DNA from: Longispora fulva
Lineage (GTDB): Bacteria > Actinomycetota > Actinomycetes > Mycobacteriales > Micromonosporaceae
Direction: 5' to 3'
DNA length: 64,000 nucleotides
NCBI RefSeq assembly: GCF_015751905.1
Contig: NZ_JADOUF010000001.1
Coordinates: forward strand, 8,059,501-8,123,500
In this document: piece by piece, positions 40,677 through 48,960 of the stretch
Position numbering within the stretch: position 1 is the stretch's first letter
Layout: each line of letters starts with the position of its first letter
Translations under genes and position numbers: made by a program
The notes under the pieces: generated by a model
Seen by the model: only the letters and a program-made list of their open reading frames with translations
Told to the model about the DNA's origin: nothing
The model's database searches: none

Positions 40677-41621
40677 TCAGGCGACCCGCACGACCGTCCG
40701 GCCGACGGTGGCCCGGTCGGCCATCGCGGCCACGGCCGCGGCGACGTCGGCCAGCTCGTACTCCGCGGTGATGTCCAGCCGGACCCGGCCGTCGACGACC
40801 AGCGCCAGCGCGCGCCGGGCCGAGTCGGCGAGCCGCCCGGGATCGGTGTGGCTGAGGGTGAAGCTGCTGTAGCCGAGCACCGCCTGGTTGGCCATGGTCA
40901 GCTCGGTCGCCGGGACGCTGAACTCCTCGCCGCCGGCCGTGCCGAACGCGACCAGCCGGCCGCCGCCGGCCAGTAGGTCCAGGCTCGCCCGGCTGGTCCG
41001 GCCGCCGACCGAGTCGAGGACCACGTCGAAACGCTCCCCGGCCAGCAGGTCCCGGAACCCGGAGGACGGCACGACCTCGTCGTAGCCGAACCGGAGCGCG
41101 TAGTCGACCTTGGACGGGGAGCCGACCACGCCGACGATGCGGCCCGCGCCGGCGAGTCGGGCGAACTGGGCCGCGGCGGTGCCCACCCCGCCGGCGGCGG
41201 CGTGGATCAGGACGCTCTCGCCGGCCGCGAGCCGGGACACGGTGTGGATCAGGTCGTAGGCGGTGGTGGCGCCCCAGCCGAAGCCGGCCGCCTCGGCGGA
41301 GGACAGCCCGCCGGACGGCAGGGCGAGCACGGTGGGGACCAGGACCGTCTCGGCGTACCCGCCGCCGGTGGCCAGCGCGGCCACCCGCTCCCCGATCCGG
41401 CCCGGGTCGACCCCTTCGCCGACGGCGTGGATCCGGCCCGACACGTCGAACCCCGCGACGAAGGGCCGGGGCACAGGGAAGCGCCCGTCGCGGATCAGCG
41501 CGTCGCCCCACTGGACCCCGACGTGGCCGACCCGGATCGCCACCTGGCCGGGGCCGGGGGTCGGCTCGTCCAGCTCGGTGAGGCGGTACTGGTTGTCGGT
41601 GTCGAGCACGATGGCCTTCAT
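40677..41621 (-). CDS. Quinone oxidoreductase-like MDR protein
   Basis: 314-residue medium-chain dehydrogenase/reductase without zinc ligands: N-terminal GroES-like domain (about 1-120, GFDVSGRI) and NADPH Rossmann domain (about 125-255) with HAAAGGVGTAAAQFARLAG. It reduces quinones or other enone electrophiles. ATG 41621 has AGGAGG 8 nt upstream; the longer frame to 41693 crosses operator sites. It is divergent from a MarR gene and shares three operator-like sites with it. Confidence 0.9.
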   Translation of the reverse strand: MKAIVLDTDNQYRLTELDEPTPGPGQVAIRVGHVGVQWGDALIRDGRFPVPRPFVAGFDVSGRIHAVGEGVDPGRIGERVAALATGGGYAETVLVPTVLALPSGGLSSAEAAGFGWGATTAYDLIHTVSRLAAGESVLIHAAAGGVGTAAAQFARLAGAGRIVGVVGSPSKVDYALRFGYDEVVPSSGFRDLLAGERFDVVLDSVGGRTSRASLDLLAGGGRLVAFGTAGGEEFSVPATELTMANQAVLGYSSFTLSHTDPGRLADSARRALALVVDGRVRLDITAEYELADVAAAVAAMADRATVGRTVVRVA

Positions 41622-41642
41622 GTTTGCAGCCTCCTGGCATGA

Positions 41643-41708
41643 ATCAGTACCCTGATAATCGACGACGCTAGGGTTATCAGGTACCTGATACAAGTCAGTA
41701 CCCTGTTA
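41643..41708. promoter_or_regulatory. Three MarR-type operator sites
   Basis: A perfect 16-bp palindrome, TATCAGGTACCTGATA (41675-41690), is flanked by ATCAG-TACC-CTGAT (41643-41656) and TCAGTACCCTGTTA (41695-41708), imperfect copies of the same sequence. All three lie in the 101-bp gap between the oxidoreductase and marR genes, so one repressor can control both. Consensus: ATCAGGTACCTGAT. Confidence 0.8.
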
Positions 41709-41722
41709 TAAGGATCACACGG

Positions 41723-42166
41723 ATGACCGAGGTGCACCTCTGCTCGCAGATCAGGCGGGCCGACCAGGCGCTGGCCGCCCGGCACGAGGCGGTGCTGCGG
41801 GGGTTCGGGCTGACGATGGCGCAGTACATGGTGCTGCTGCACCTGAGCGAGGCGACCAGCATGTCCGGGGCGCAACTCGCCCGGGCCAGCGGCGTCACCC
41901 CGCAGACGATGGCCCCGATGCTGGCCACCCTGCGCGAGAAGGGCCTGATCGCCCGCGAGCCGTCCGCCGTGCACGGCAAGGTGATGATCGCGTCCCTCAC
42001 CGGCGAGGGCCGCGCCGTGCTCGAGCGCGCCCACCAGCAGGTCGTCGTCCTGGAGGAGGCCTTCTATGCCGCCTTCTCGCCCGCAGAGCGCGTGACGCTG
42101 GCCGGGCTGCTGGAGCGGGCGGCGGCGGTGCTCGCCGAGCAGGCGGCGGCCCACAGATCGGCCTGA
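41723..42166 (+). CDS. MarR-family regulator
   Basis: 147-residue winged-helix repressor: LARASGVTPQTMAPMLATLR is the recognition region, flanked by dimerisation helices. It very probably binds the three operator-like sites in front of it and derepresses itself and the divergent quinone oxidoreductase when a phenolic or electrophilic ligand arrives; the ligand class is inference. AAGGA lies 9 nt before the ATG. Confidence 0.9.
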   Translation: MTEVHLCSQIRRADQALAARHEAVLRGFGLTMAQYMVLLHLSEATSMSGAQLARASGVTPQTMAPMLATLREKGLIAREPSAVHGKVMIASLTGEGRAVLERAHQQVVVLEEAFYAAFSPAERVTLAGLLERAAAVLAEQAAAHRSA

Positions 42167-42272
42167 CCCGGATCCCCCGTGATGGCGGCCCGAGGGGTAA
42201 GGCCCTGGTCCCCGAACCGGACGGCACGCGGCCGCCGGTCGGCCGGGCGGTGGGTGGTCGGTCGCGTGGGAT

Positions 42273-43229
42273 TCAGGATCCCGTCGCGCGCACCGTGGAC
42301 GGGTGCGGAGCCGACGGGTCCAGGCTGAGCGCGGCGAGCCAGGCCGCCCCGGCCGCCCCGTCGGTGGCCGTGACGAGTGCGGCGCCCGGCCAGCGCGCGG
42401 CGAGCTCCTCCCGTACCCGCTGAGCCAGGGGTGTCGCGACGGTCAGCAGCGACCCGGCCAGGGCGATGGGGCCCGTCTCGGCCGGCCCGCGGACGGCGGC
42501 GGTTGATCGGAGCAGGTATCCGGCGGCCTCGGTAATAAGGTTTTTCGCCACCGGGTCGCCCGCTGCGGCAGCATCAAGAACTAATGGTGCAAATCTAGAT
42601 AAAGTGACCGGTGGCTCGGCGTGCGCGGCCGCGATCATCGCGCTCACGAGTTCCCGGCGGGTTCCGAACACGGACTGCCCGATGAGTTTGTCCCTGATTA
42701 GTGAGGTAAGGGAGGTTCCGATGCCCTCCTCGAGGTCGGCGAGTGCCGCCCGAACGGCGTGCAGTCCTAACCAGAATCCGGAGCCCCGGTCACCGAGCAG
42801 CCAGCCGTGCCCGTCGGAGATCAGGCCCAGCCGGCGGTCGACGATCTGGCCGGCGATCGCCCCGGTGCCGGCGATCAGCACGGTCCCGTCCGGGTCCGCC
42901 GTGCCGGCGGCGAAGGCCACGACCGCGTCCCCGACCAGCCGGACCGGGCAGGTGATTCCGTGGTCCGGCCACACCTCGTCCAGGGCTTTTCGCATCTGGG
43001 TGCCCCCGGCGAGCCCGATCACGGCCGCCAGGATCCGGCCGGGGTCGACGCCGGCCAGGGCCGCGTCGATCGCGGTGCCGATGGCCGACGCCGCGGCGGC
43101 CGCGCCGTGCGCCACCGGGTTGCCGCCGCCGCCGCGGCCGGTGCCGAACCGGACACCGTTGAGGTCGGTGACCACTACTCGGGACGAGGTACCCCCGACA
43201 TCCAACCCAATGACCAACGGATCGGACAC
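42273..43229 (-). CDS. N-acetylglucosamine kinase-like (BadF/BadG family)
   Basis: 318-residue ASKHA-fold kinase with GLDVGGTSSRVVV for phosphate binding and the adenosine segment LIAGTGAIAGQIVD, LLGDRGSGFWLG. Relatives phosphorylate GlcNAc or related amino sugars to the 6-phosphate. It is divergent from an rpiR gene and lies beside an NgcEFG-like importer, which supports an amino sugar as substrate. GTG 43229 has GGGAGGGG upstream; TTG 43235 would add two residues. Confidence 0.88.
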   Translation of the reverse strand: MSDPLVIGLDVGGTSSRVVVTDLNGVRFGTGRGGGGNPVAHGAAAAASAIGTAIDAALAGVDPGRILAAVIGLAGGTQMRKALDEVWPDHGITCPVRLVGDAVVAFAAGTADPDGTVLIAGTGAIAGQIVDRRLGLISDGHGWLLGDRGSGFWLGLHAVRAALADLEEGIGTSLTSLIRDKLIGQSVFGTRRELVSAMIAAAHAEPPVTLSRFAPLVLDAAAAGDPVAKNLITEAAGYLLRSTAAVRGPAETGPIALAGSLLTVATPLAQRVREELAARWPGAALVTATDGAAGAAWLAALSLDPSAPHPSTVRATGS

Positions 43230-43320
43230 GATCAACCCCTCCCTGTGGCGTGGAGCACTTCCATGTCATATTGTGCGCGGTAGAAGCAAGCAGCAAGCAG
43301 TAATGGGCATCGAGCTGGGA

Positions 43321-43334
43321 CTGTTAAGTAACAG
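43321..43334. promoter_or_regulatory. Inverted repeat in the kinase-rpiR divergent region
   Basis: CTGTTA-AG-TAACAG, a perfect 6-bp inverted repeat, 92 bp before the kinase GTG and 92 bp before the rpiR ATG. It is the best candidate for an RpiR operator. Confidence 0.5.
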
Positions 43335-43356
43335 TTTGAAAACCTGAACCACATGC

Positions 43357-43385
43357 TTGACTTGATGGTCGCTTCGGTAATAATT
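43357..43385 (+). promoter_or_regulatory. Promoter of the rpiR-led amino-sugar operon
   Basis: TTGACT (43357-43362), 17-nt spacer, ATAATT (43380-43385): a near-consensus promoter 41 bp before the rpiR start, in an AT-richer stretch. Confidence 0.65.
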
Positions 43386-43425
43386 TTCGCCACAGGGCAC
43401 GAGGTCGAAGGAAGGGGTGAGGATC

Positions 43426-44382
43426 ATGGCCGAGCAGGTCCCGAGCTACGCGACGGAACTGGCCGTCGGCGAGAACGTCCTCATCCGGATCCGCTCTCTG
43501 CTGCCCGAGCTGACCGGCGCCCTGCAGAGGGTCGCTGAGCAGGTCCTGGCCGACCCGCTGCGCGCCGCGCGGGCCACGATCGTCGAGCTGGCCGAGCGCA
43601 GCGGCACCTCCCCGGCCACCGTCACCCGGTTCTGCCGGGCCCTGGGCTTCGAGGGGTACGCGGAGCTGCGGCTCGCCGTCGCCGCCGAGGCGGGCGCGGC
43701 CACCCGGGCCGCCGGCTGGAGCGTGGACATCGGCCGGGAGATCCTGCCGACCGACCCGCTGGACCGGGTGCTCAACCAGATCATCGTCGCCGACGCCCGC
43801 GCGATCGAGAGCACGGCGGCGCTGCTGGACCTCGACGCGGTGGACGCGGCGGCCACGGCCATCGCCAACGCCAACCGGGTCGACATCTACGGCATCGGCG
43901 GCAGCGCCCTCGTCGGCGCGGAGCTGCAGATCTGTCTGCATCGGATCGGCGTCGCCTCCTGGGCCTGGACAGAGGTGCACCTGGGCCTCGCCAGCTCCGC
44001 GCTGCTCGGCCCCGGCGACGTGGCCCTCGGGGTGTCGCACTCCGGCGGGGCCCGCGAGACGATCGAGATGCTCGCCGAGGCCGGCAGCCACGGCGCGACC
44101 ACGATCGCGCTCACCAGCTTCCCCCGCTCTCCGCTCGGCGAGCTCGCCGACATCGTGCTCACGACGGCGGCCACCGAGATCGCGTTCCGCCCGGACGCGC
44201 TGTCCGCGCGGCACTCGCAGCTGGTCGTCCTCGACCTGGTGTACGTGGCGGTGGCGCAGCGCACCCACGACCGCAGCCACGCCGCGTTCCAGCGCACGGC
44301 ACACGCCGTCGCCGCGCACCGCGACGAGCAGACCGCCAGCCGGCGGCGCGGCCGGGCCGTCCCCACGGTCGGGGGCGAGTGA
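43426..44382 (+). CDS. RpiR-family regulator (HTH plus SIS domain)
   Basis: 318 residues: N-terminal HTH_6 (about 20-90; VELAERSGTSPATVTRFCRA) and a C-terminal SIS sugar-phosphate-sensing domain (about 125-265; YGIGGSALVGAEL, GVSHSGGARET). It is expected to sense GlcNAc-6-phosphate or a similar sugar phosphate. ATG 43426 has GGTGAGG 3 nt upstream. The gene overlaps the following SIS gene (TGATG) and is divergent from the kinase gene, so it probably controls both directions. Confidence 0.9.
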   Translation: MAEQVPSYATELAVGENVLIRIRSLLPELTGALQRVAEQVLADPLRAARATIVELAERSGTSPATVTRFCRALGFEGYAELRLAVAAEAGAATRAAGWSVDIGREILPTDPLDRVLNQIIVADARAIESTAALLDLDAVDAAATAIANANRVDIYGIGGSALVGAELQICLHRIGVASWAWTEVHLGLASSALLGPGDVALGVSHSGGARETIEMLAEAGSHGATTIALTSFPRSPLGELADIVLTTAATEIAFRPDALSARHSQLVVLDLVYVAVAQRTHDRSHAAFQRTAHAVAAHRDEQTASRRRGRAVPTVGGE

Positions 44383-45122
44383 TGACCGAGTTTCTCGCTG
44401 TCGTGCACGAGGCCTTGGACAAGGTCGCGGGCACGCAGGCGGACAGGATCCAGCGGGCGGCGACGGCCATCGTCGACTCGCTGGCGGCAGGCGGGGTGGT
44501 GCAGACCTTCGGGGCTGGCCACTCCGAGGGCCTCGCGATGGAGATCGCGGGCCGGGCCGGTGGGCTCGTTCCCACCAACCGGATCGCGCTCCGGGACATC
44601 GTCATCTACGGGGGAGAACCCCCCGAGGTGCTGTTCGACGCCTTGCTCGAACGTCAGCCGGGGATCGCGCACCGGTTGTACGAGCTGGCGGCTCCGCGTC
44701 CCGAGGACGTGTTCGTGCTCGCCTCGCAGTCCGGCATCAACGGCAGCGTGGTCGAGTTGGCGTTACTGATCAAGGAACGCGGTCACCCGTTGATCGCGAT
44801 CACGTCCGTGGAGCATTCCTCCGCCGTCCCGCCGCGTCACCCTTCGGGGCTGAAGCTGGCGGAGCTCGCGGACGTGGTGCTCGACAATGGCGCGCCGTAC
44901 GGCGACGCGGTGCTGCCGCTGGAAGGCGGCGGTGCGGTCGGCGCGGTCTCGGCCATCACGGGTGCGCTGCTGGCGCAACTCGTGACGATCGAGGTCGTCC
45001 GACAGATCCAGGCTGCGGGCAACACACCCCCCGTGTACCTGTCCGCGAACGTCCCCGGTGGGGACGAACACAACACATCCCTCGAGTCGCGGTACGCCGG
45101 ACGTATCCGGCGCACCGCCTGA
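44382..45122 (+). CDS. SIS-domain sugar-phosphate protein (UPF0309-like)
   Basis: 246 residues with one SIS domain: FGAGHSEGLAMEIAGRAGG and ASQSGINGSVVEL bind a phosphosugar. It resembles the UPF0309/sugar-isomerase group near MurQ but lacks proof of etherase activity. It sits between rpiR and the importer genes, so it may isomerise, de-ether or bind the imported amino sugar once phosphorylated. Confidence 0.85.
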   Translation: MTEFLAVVHEALDKVAGTQADRIQRAATAIVDSLAAGGVVQTFGAGHSEGLAMEIAGRAGGLVPTNRIALRDIVIYGGEPPEVLFDALLERQPGIAHRLYELAAPRPEDVFVLASQSGINGSVVELALLIKERGHPLIAITSVEHSSAVPPRHPSGLKLAELADVVLDNGAPYGDAVLPLEGGGAVGAVSAITGALLAQLVTIEVVRQIQAAGNTPPVYLSANVPGGDEHNTSLESRYAGRIRRTA

Positions 45123-45144
45123 CCCGAACCGAGGAGAGAACACA

Positions 45145-46578
45145 ATGTCCAAGACCCCTGACCTGCCTGGTGAGGTTTCCCGTCGCACGGTGATCACCCG
45201 GGCCGCGGCCATCGGTGCCGCCATTCCGGCCGCCGGCCTGCTCGGCGCCTGCGCCGGCGGCGGAAGCTCCGACTCCGGTACCGACTCCAAGACCTCGAAC
45301 GACCCGAAGAACCCGTTCGGTGTGAAGGACGGCGACCCGTTGGAGGTCGTCATCTTCAACGGCGGCTACGGCGAGAAGTACGCCAAGGACATCCACGAGC
45401 CGATGTACAAGGCCGCCTTCCCGAAGTCGGAGATCAAGCACTCCGCCCCGACCGAGATCAGCACCACCATCCAGCCGCGGTTCGCCGGTGGCAACCCGCC
45501 GGACTTCCTGAACAACTCGGGCGCCAAGGCGATCGACATCGGCTCGCTCGTCGGTGACGGCCAGCTGCTGACGCTGGACAAGCTGTGGGCGGCCCCGTCC
45601 TACGACGACCCGAAGAAGACGGTCAAGGACACCCTGATTCCGGGCACCATCGAGTCGGGCGAGTTCGACGGCAAGTCCGTCCAGCTCAACTACGTGTTCA
45701 CGGTCTACGGCATCTGGTACAACGCGAACCTGTTCTCCAAGAACAGCTGGGTCGCGCCGAAGACGTGGGACGAGACCACGGCGCTGTTCGACAAGATCAA
45801 GGCCGCCGGTATCACGCCGTACGCCTACGCCGGCGCCAACGCGTCGTACTACCAGTTCGAGGTCATCCTCTCCAACGCCGCCAAGATCGGCGGGGCGGAC
45901 GTCCTGAAGAACATCGACAACCTCGAGGACGGCGCCTGGCAGGTGCCCGCGATCAAGGACGCCCTGGACTTCTGGGCCGGCATCGGCGCGAAGTACATGG
46001 ACAAGTCCCACGAGGGCCTCAAGCACACCGAGGTCCAGCTCCAGCAGAACCAGGGCAAGGTCGCGTTCTACCCGTCCGGCTCCTGGCTCGAGAACGAGCA
46101 GGCCAAGGAGACCCCGGCCGACTTCAAGTACGCGATGACCCTCGTGCCGAGCAAGGGCAGCGGCGACAAGATCCCGTTCACCGGTATCCACGCCACCGCC
46201 GGCGAGCCCTACGTCATCCCGGCCAAGGCGAAGAACCCGAACGGCGCGCTGGAGTACATGCGCATCATGCTCTCGAAGAAGGGCGCCAACGAGTTCGTCA
46301 AGCTCAACGGCTCGCTGACCTCGGTCATCGGCTCCTCGGACGGCGCGACGCTCACCCCGGGCACCGCCTCGGCCAAGACCGCTCTCGACGCGGCTGGCAA
46401 GGACGTCTTCACGTTCCACGTCAACGACTGGTACGCGGACATGAACACCGAGATGAAGGCCGCCACCAACGCCCTCATGTTCGGGCACCAGAACACGGCG
46501 CAGTTCATCGAGCGGGTCCAGAAGGCTGCGGACAAGCTGAAGAAGGACTCCAGCATCAAGAAGAACAAGGTCAAGTAG
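45145..46578 (+). CDS. ngcE: GlcNAc/chitobiose-binding lipoprotein, NgcE-like
   Basis: 477-residue extracellular solute-binding protein. The N-terminus has a twin-arginine motif (SRRTVITRA) ending at lipobox LLGAC, so it is exported folded and lipid-anchored at Cys36. The long binding domain resembles NgcE of Streptomyces, which binds GlcNAc and chitobiose. GGAGAG lies 5 nt before the ATG. Two permease genes follow; no ATPase is encoded, as expected if the shared MsiK ATPase serves it. Confidence 0.9.
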   Translation: MSKTPDLPGEVSRRTVITRAAAIGAAIPAAGLLGACAGGGSSDSGTDSKTSNDPKNPFGVKDGDPLEVVIFNGGYGEKYAKDIHEPMYKAAFPKSEIKHSAPTEISTTIQPRFAGGNPPDFLNNSGAKAIDIGSLVGDGQLLTLDKLWAAPSYDDPKKTVKDTLIPGTIESGEFDGKSVQLNYVFTVYGIWYNANLFSKNSWVAPKTWDETTALFDKIKAAGITPYAYAGANASYYQFEVILSNAAKIGGADVLKNIDNLEDGAWQVPAIKDALDFWAGIGAKYMDKSHEGLKHTEVQLQQNQGKVAFYPSGSWLENEQAKETPADFKYAMTLVPSKGSGDKIPFTGIHATAGEPYVIPAKAKNPNGALEYMRIMLSKKGANEFVKLNGSLTSVIGSSDGATLTPGTASAKTALDAAGKDVFTFHVNDWYADMNTEMKAATNALMFGHQNTAQFIERVQKAADKLKKDSSIKKNKVK

Positions 46579-46606
46579 TAAAAGACCCGAGCGGAGAGCA
46601 CAGGTC

Positions 46607-47512
46607 ATGCGGCACGGTAGAAATCCCTTTATCGTCGGCTTCTTGACGGCGCCAGTAATTCTGTACGTGTTCTTTGTAATTCTGCCTTACGTCGAGGCAT
46701 TCTATTACTCGTTCACGAGCTGGCACGGTTTCCAGAAGGCCGAGTGGGTCGGCATCGACAACTACAAGAAGATGTTCGACGACGACACCTTCTGGAAGGC
46801 CGTCACGCACAACGGGATCATTCTGCTGCTCCTGCCGCTGGCCACTCTCATCATCGCGCTGTTCTTCGCCTTCCTCCTGAACGTCGGGGGGAAGGCGAAG
46901 GCAGGGGTCTCGCAGGGGGTCCGGGGGTCGAAGTTCTACCGCCTGGTGTTCTTCTTCCCCCAGCTCCTGGCGGTCCCGATCGTCGCGGTGCTCTTCCAGT
47001 CCGTGTACCGGCCGGACAAGTCCGGCGTCCTCAACGGCATCCTCGGCTTCTTCGGCGTCAAGCCGGTCGGCTGGCTGATCGAGCCGAACATCGCGCTGCT
47101 CATGCTCATCGCCGTGATGGTCTGGCAGGCGATCGGCTTCTACGTGGTGCTGTTCTCGGCCGGCATGTCCTCGATCCCCGCCGAGATCTACGAGGCGGCC
47201 GAACTCGACGGCGCCACCCCGGCGACCACGTTCCGCCGGATCACACTGCCGCTGCTGTGGGGCAACATCCAGACCGCGTGGGTGTACCTGGGCGTCGCGG
47301 CGTTCGACGCCTTCGCGATCGTCGACGTGCTCTCCAACAACCAGGGCGGCCCCGACTTCAGCACCACGGTGCTGTCGGAGGAGATCTACAAGGCCACCCT
47401 GGCCGGCAAGTACGGCTACGCGACCACGCTCGGTGTCGCCCTGTTCTTCCTCACCGCGACGTTCGCCGTGATCGCGTTCACCACCACCAAGCGCGAAACG
47501 ATCGAGTACTGA
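46607..47512 (+). CDS. ngcF: Sugar ABC permease, NgcF-like
   Basis: 301-residue membrane permease with six membrane segments. The EAA loop (EAAELDGATPATTFRRITLP) contacts the ATPase. Follows the binding-protein gene by 28 bp and overlaps the second permease gene by one base (TGATG). Base composition is slightly less GC-rich at its 5' end than its neighbours. Confidence 0.9.
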   Translation: MRHGRNPFIVGFLTAPVILYVFFVILPYVEAFYYSFTSWHGFQKAEWVGIDNYKKMFDDDTFWKAVTHNGIILLLLPLATLIIALFFAFLLNVGGKAKAGVSQGVRGSKFYRLVFFFPQLLAVPIVAVLFQSVYRPDKSGVLNGILGFFGVKPVGWLIEPNIALLMLIAVMVWQAIGFYVVLFSAGMSSIPAEIYEAAELDGATPATTFRRITLPLLWGNIQTAWVYLGVAAFDAFAIVDVLSNNQGGPDFSTTVLSEEIYKATLAGKYGYATTLGVALFFLTATFAVIAFTTTKRETIEY

Positions 47513-48396
47513 TGGGAACCCACATGACCAAGAAGCCGCGCGGCAAGTCCAGCGCCTTCATGAGCCTCGGTCACGTCGCGCTCGCGGGTTTCGCCGTGAT
47601 GGTCGTGCTGCCGATGCTGTGGGCGTTCGTCTCCTCGTTCAAGAACAACACGGAGATCTTCGACAACGCCTTCACCTGGCCGGCGAAGTTCCGCTGGTCG
47701 AACTGGGTCGACGCGTGGGAGACCGCGCACATCGGCACCTACTTCTTCAACACCGTGATCGTGGTGTTCTTCGGTGTCGCCGGCACGATGCTGCTGGGCT
47801 CGATGGCGGCCTACGTCCTGTCCCGGTACGACTTCGTCGGCAACAAGGTCATCTATTACACCATCATCGGCGGCCTCGGCTTCCCGGTCTTCCTCGGCTT
47901 CGGCCCGCTGTTCAAGCTCGTGCAGATGACCAAGGACATTCCGTTCATCGGCCCGCTGCTCGGCCTGAACTCCTACGTCAGCCTGGTGCTGGTGTACATC
48001 GCCTACTCGCTGCCGTTCACGGTGTTCTTCCTGTCCGCCTTCTTCCGGACCCTGCCCACCTCGGTGGCCGAGGCCGCGATGATCGACGGCTGCTCGCACA
48101 CCCGGCTGTTCTTCCGGGTGATGCTGCCGATGGCCAAGCCCGGCCTGGTCGGCATCACGATCTTCAACATCATCGGGCAGTGGAACCAGTACATGTTCCC
48201 GACGCTGCTGATCAGTGACCCGGACAAGTGGCAGCTCACCCAGGGCATCGCCCGGATCTCCACCACGGCCGGCTACGAGGCCAAGTGGGGACCGCTGTTC
48301 GCCGGCATCTGCATGGCGATCATCCCGATGATCCTGATGTACGCGTTCTTCCAGCGCCAGATCCAGTCGGGTCTGACCCAGGGCGCCGTCAAGTAA
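47512..48396 (+). CDS. ngcG: Sugar ABC permease, NgcG-like
   Basis: 294-residue partner permease with six membrane segments and an EAA-type loop (EAAMIDGCSHTRLFFRVMLP). It starts at ATG 47512 overlapping the ngcF-like stop; ATG 47524 is also possible. It is the end of the operon, followed by a strong hairpin. Confidence 0.9.
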   Translation: MGTHMTKKPRGKSSAFMSLGHVALAGFAVMVVLPMLWAFVSSFKNNTEIFDNAFTWPAKFRWSNWVDAWETAHIGTYFFNTVIVVFFGVAGTMLLGSMAAYVLSRYDFVGNKVIYYTIIGGLGFPVFLGFGPLFKLVQMTKDIPFIGPLLGLNSYVSLVLVYIAYSLPFTVFFLSAFFRTLPTSVAEAAMIDGCSHTRLFFRVMLPMAKPGLVGITIFNIIGQWNQYMFPTLLISDPDKWQLTQGIARISTTAGYEAKWGPLFAGICMAIIPMILMYAFFQRQIQSGLTQGAVK

Positions 48397-48409
48397 CACC
48401 GGAGGCCGC

Positions 48410-48444
48410 GCGGCCCCGCACTGCCGACCGGCGTGCGGGGCCGC
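48410..48444. terminator. Hairpin terminator of the amino-sugar operon
   Basis: GCGGCCCCGCA and TGCGGGGCCGC form a perfect 11-bp stem with a 13-nt loop, between the ngcG-like stop and the convergent Nudix gene. Confidence 0.8.
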
Positions 48445-48453
48445 TGCACGTCC

Positions 48454-48921
48454 TCAGACGGCCGCGAAGTACGCCGCGGCGACCGCCGTGTGGTTGGGGA
48501 ACGCCAGCTCGGTGGGGGCGAAGATGACCTCGTACCCGCTGGTCTCCTCTGTCAGTTCCGTCGGCGCGGCCTCGATCTCCGGCAGCAGCCCGAACACCAG
48601 GATGTGCCACTGGCTGCTCTGCACCGCGTGCAGCCGCACCTGCTCGGCGCCGAACACGATCGTGGTCTCCTCGCGCAGCTCGCGGACCACCGACTCCTGC
48701 CACGACTCGCCGAACTCCATGAACCCGCCCGGCAGGCACAGGTGCCCGCGCTGCGGCTCGATGTCGCGGCGCACCGTGAGCAGCCCGCCGCCCTGGACGG
48801 GGACGACGGCGAGGGCCACGGGGAGCGGGTTGCGGTAGGTGAACTCGCCGCAGCCCTGGCAGTGCCGGGGCCAGACATCGTTCGTGAACTTGGTGCCGCA
48901 GTGGGTGCAGAAGATCGCCAT
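48454..48921 (-). CDS. Nudix hydrolase with zinc ribbon
   Basis: 155 residues. A Cys4 zinc ribbon opens the protein (FCTHCG and HCQGCG), followed by the Nudix box GFMEFGESWQESVVRELREE (residues about 67-86, complete G-x5-E-x7-REUXEE pattern). The ribbon recalls NADH-pyrophosphatase NudC-type proteins, but the chain is half their length, so the substrate is open. Divergent from the polymerase gene by 39 bp. Confidence 0.88.
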   Translation of the reverse strand: MAIFCTHCGTKFTNDVWPRHCQGCGEFTYRNPLPVALAVVPVQGGGLLTVRRDIEPQRGHLCLPGGFMEFGESWQESVVRELREETTIVFGAEQVRLHAVQSSQWHILVFGLLPEIEAAPTELTEETSGYEVIFAPTELAFPNHTAVAAAYFAAV

Positions 48922-48960
48922 ACGCAGATCCTGTCAGAGGGCTGTGGCACAGTCAGTGCC

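Noticed and set aside
48433-48960. Upstream extension of the polymerase frame
   Set aside because: Lies antisense to the Nudix gene, which has a complete zinc ribbon and Nudix box; conservation begins at GTG 48961.
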